A stretch of DNA of 64,000 bases, taken from Geoanaerobacter sp964528055 (GTDB lineage Bacteria > Desulfobacterota > Desulfuromonadia > Geobacterales > DSM-12255). Of this stretch, positions 63,132-64,000 are shown in pieces. The notes under the pieces are model-generated. The model did not search any database. It saw only the letters and a program-made list of their open reading frames with translations, and was not told where the DNA came from. A program made the position numbers and the translations under genes. The DNA is taken from contig CAZGQM010000014.1 in NCBI GenBank assembly GCA_964528055.1, positions 1-64,000 of the forward strand, given 5' to 3'. Each line of letters starts with the position of its first letter. The first letter of the stretch is position 1.

Positions 63132-63722
63132 TCATATCAGATGGCAGGCAAAGCAGAGTGCACTCCCCTGTGTTTCGACGGCGAGGTTGTTTCGCTGAGG
63201 ATTCAGTGGGTTGTGGCAGGTGATGCAGGCGATCCGGCCATCGACCAGGGTCATGGCAGGTGGAAGTTCGTCGGCTTTACGGAGATTCTGTCGTGAAATG
63301 CTTGCACTGACATAATCCGTGCCGATGGAGTGGGTTATGGAAATTGCCGACATGCCCGGATGTTTCCCGCCACTTATGATATCATCGTCGGCGCTTTCAC
63401 CTTTCCGTTCATGACAGTTAATGCACTCTCTCGAGTTGTCGTCGAGTTGTCTCAGATTGCCAACATTGTCGTAGGCGCTCTTCCCTTCCAACTGGTTCTG
63501 CATTCGAATCCGCGCTATCAGTTCCATCTCTGACTTCATCGAGAGGTAGTCGGCCTTTACGGTAGGATCATCAAGGTAGGCCGGGTAGTCACAAGCAGGT
63601 TTGTCGATGTTGCCTGCTGCTTCGCGTCCAATGGGGAGTAGGAGGAGAAGGACGAGCATCCCGAGGGATACACGTGTGTGTATTCTGTTGCGCGATTTGG
63701 ATGTGAAACTGTTGTTCACCAT
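63132..63722 (-). CDS. Exported c-type cytochrome with three haem-binding motifs
   Basis: 196 residues. A Leu-rich signal segment (about 17-32) directs export. Three CxxCH motifs are present: CINCH, CITCH and CFACH, the last near the C terminus. Spacing is like doubled CXXCH cytochromes used in periplasmic electron transfer, with other histidines (GKHPGM, THSIG) that could serve as distal ligands. GGAGGG lies 7 bases before the ATG. Two riboswitch-like elements precede it on the same strand, so its level is probably set by a cyclic dinucleotide. Confidence 0.88.
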   Translation of the reverse strand: MVNNSFTSKSRNRIHTRVSLGMLVLLLLLPIGREAAGNIDKPACDYPAYLDDPTVKADYLSMKSEMELIARIRMQNQLEGKSAYDNVGNLRQLDDNSRECINCHERKGESADDDIISGGKHPGMSAISITHSIGTDYVSASISRQNLRKADELPPAMTLVDGRIACITCHNPLNPQRNNLAVETQGSALCFACHLI

Positions 63723-63762
63723 GAGTAGACCCTCCGTGGCCCCGTTGCACAGTAAAACGGTG

Positions 63763-63877
63763 CAGCCGGGGCCGAAATGTGATATTTCGGCAACCCGGCT
63801 GTCTCAGAGAGACCCTGTGGGCTTTCCGCCCCATCCTCGCGGATGGTTAAGTATTATCGTCTATCAAGGTGAAATAG
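63763..63877 (-). promoter_or_regulatory. GEMM-I class riboswitch, proximal copy
   Basis: Minus-strand RNA 5' to 3': a P1 strand TATTTC; a hairpin CCATCC-GCGA-GGATGG with a GNRA loop; the conserved GGCGGAAAGCCC core; a receptor-side hairpin GTCTC-TCT-GAGAC; then CAGCCGGGTTGCCGAAATA, whose end pairs back with P1. The same 3' strand can instead pair with ATTTCGGC...CCGGCTG (63763-63785) to form a long hairpin, followed by TTTT. This competition is a usual expression platform. The cytochrome ATG is 41 bases downstream. In known GEMM-I RNAs the ligand is c-di-GMP or cGAMP. Confidence 0.8.
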
Positions 63878-63950
63878 TGCTTCGTTTCCTTGCTGCTTGA
63901 AAACTGTCAGTTCGTGTGTCGGTATTCTCACCCCCTTTTCCGCCAGGTAT

Positions 63951-64000
63951 AAAAAAAGCCGGGTTGCCGAAATGTGATATTTCGGCAACCCGGCTGTCTC
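63951..64000 (-). promoter_or_regulatory. GEMM-I class riboswitch, distal copy (3' part and terminator, partial)
   Basis: The last 35 bases are identical to 63771-63805 of the proximal riboswitch, including the core end GAGACAGCCGGGTTGCCG (minus strand). Here the alternative hairpin is perfect: 16-bp stem (63958-63973 with 63979-63994), 5-nt loop, then seven T (63951-63957). The 5' part of the aptamer lies beyond the window. Confidence 0.8.

Overview
The window looks like a chromosomal segment from a Gram-negative, Geobacter-like member of the Desulfuromonadota. The basis is the KDO and Lpt lipopolysaccharide genes, the rpoN-hpf-ptsN-hprK-rapZ-PTS block, an energy-converting-hydrogenase-related membrane complex, a c-type multihaem cytochrome behind GEMM-class riboswitch RNA, and a polyunsaturated hydrocarbon (pfa plus ole) cluster. 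I cannot name the species from sequence alone. One 100-N run (55148-55247) marks a scaffold gap inside a giant synthase gene.

Layout. 1-5528: a chemosensory group on the + strand (MCP, CheR, Hpt, CheB, degenerate EAL-HDOD protein) with no CheA or CheW. 5652-10498: kdsB-pyrG-kdsA-kdsD-kdsC, the KDO supply line. 10504-11928: two minus-strand genes (single-domain response regulator, NAD-dependent epimerase-like protein). 12163-20923: lptC-lptA-lptB, rpoN, hpf, ptsN, hprK, rapZ, EIIA(Man), HPr and EI, which is a PTS phosphorelay without any sugar permease in view. 21069: a cold-shock protein. 21348-28717 (minus): a six-gene Hyf/Nuo-like membrane complex whose large subunit lacks the nickel-iron cysteines (Ehr type). 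28878-32163 (+): a MazEF-like toxin-antitoxin pair, an HTH-EIIA fusion and a second HyfB-like antiporter subunit. 32220-36208 (minus): two DEAD-box helicases, a HIT protein, a lipoprotein and an SGNH hydrolase.

36434-38190 is a scrambled accessory patch: a Tyr/Gly/His-rich lipoprotein, gene fragments, a BrnT-BrnA pair bracketed by two near-identical 46-bp palindromic direct repeats, and the truncated front end of a PLD/helicase-type gene. 38403-60830 (minus) is the centrepiece: pfaD-pfaA-pfaC-oleA-oleB, one unrelated + strand gene of unknown function (42008-43246), then oleC-oleD-sfsA. Read together, an iterative PUFA synthase makes polyunsaturated acyl chains. OleA joins two of them head to head, OleD reduces the ketone, OleC closes a beta-lactone and OleB removes CO2 to give a long-chain polyene hydrocarbon.

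61147-64000 carries a secreted polysaccharide deacetylase, phosphofructokinase, and a three-haem cytochrome preceded by what appear to be tandem GEMM-I riboswitches, the upstream one running off the window. Many starts reported here were moved inward from the longest open frame because of ribosome-binding sites, overlap with the preceding stop codon, or family length; this is stated in each entry.
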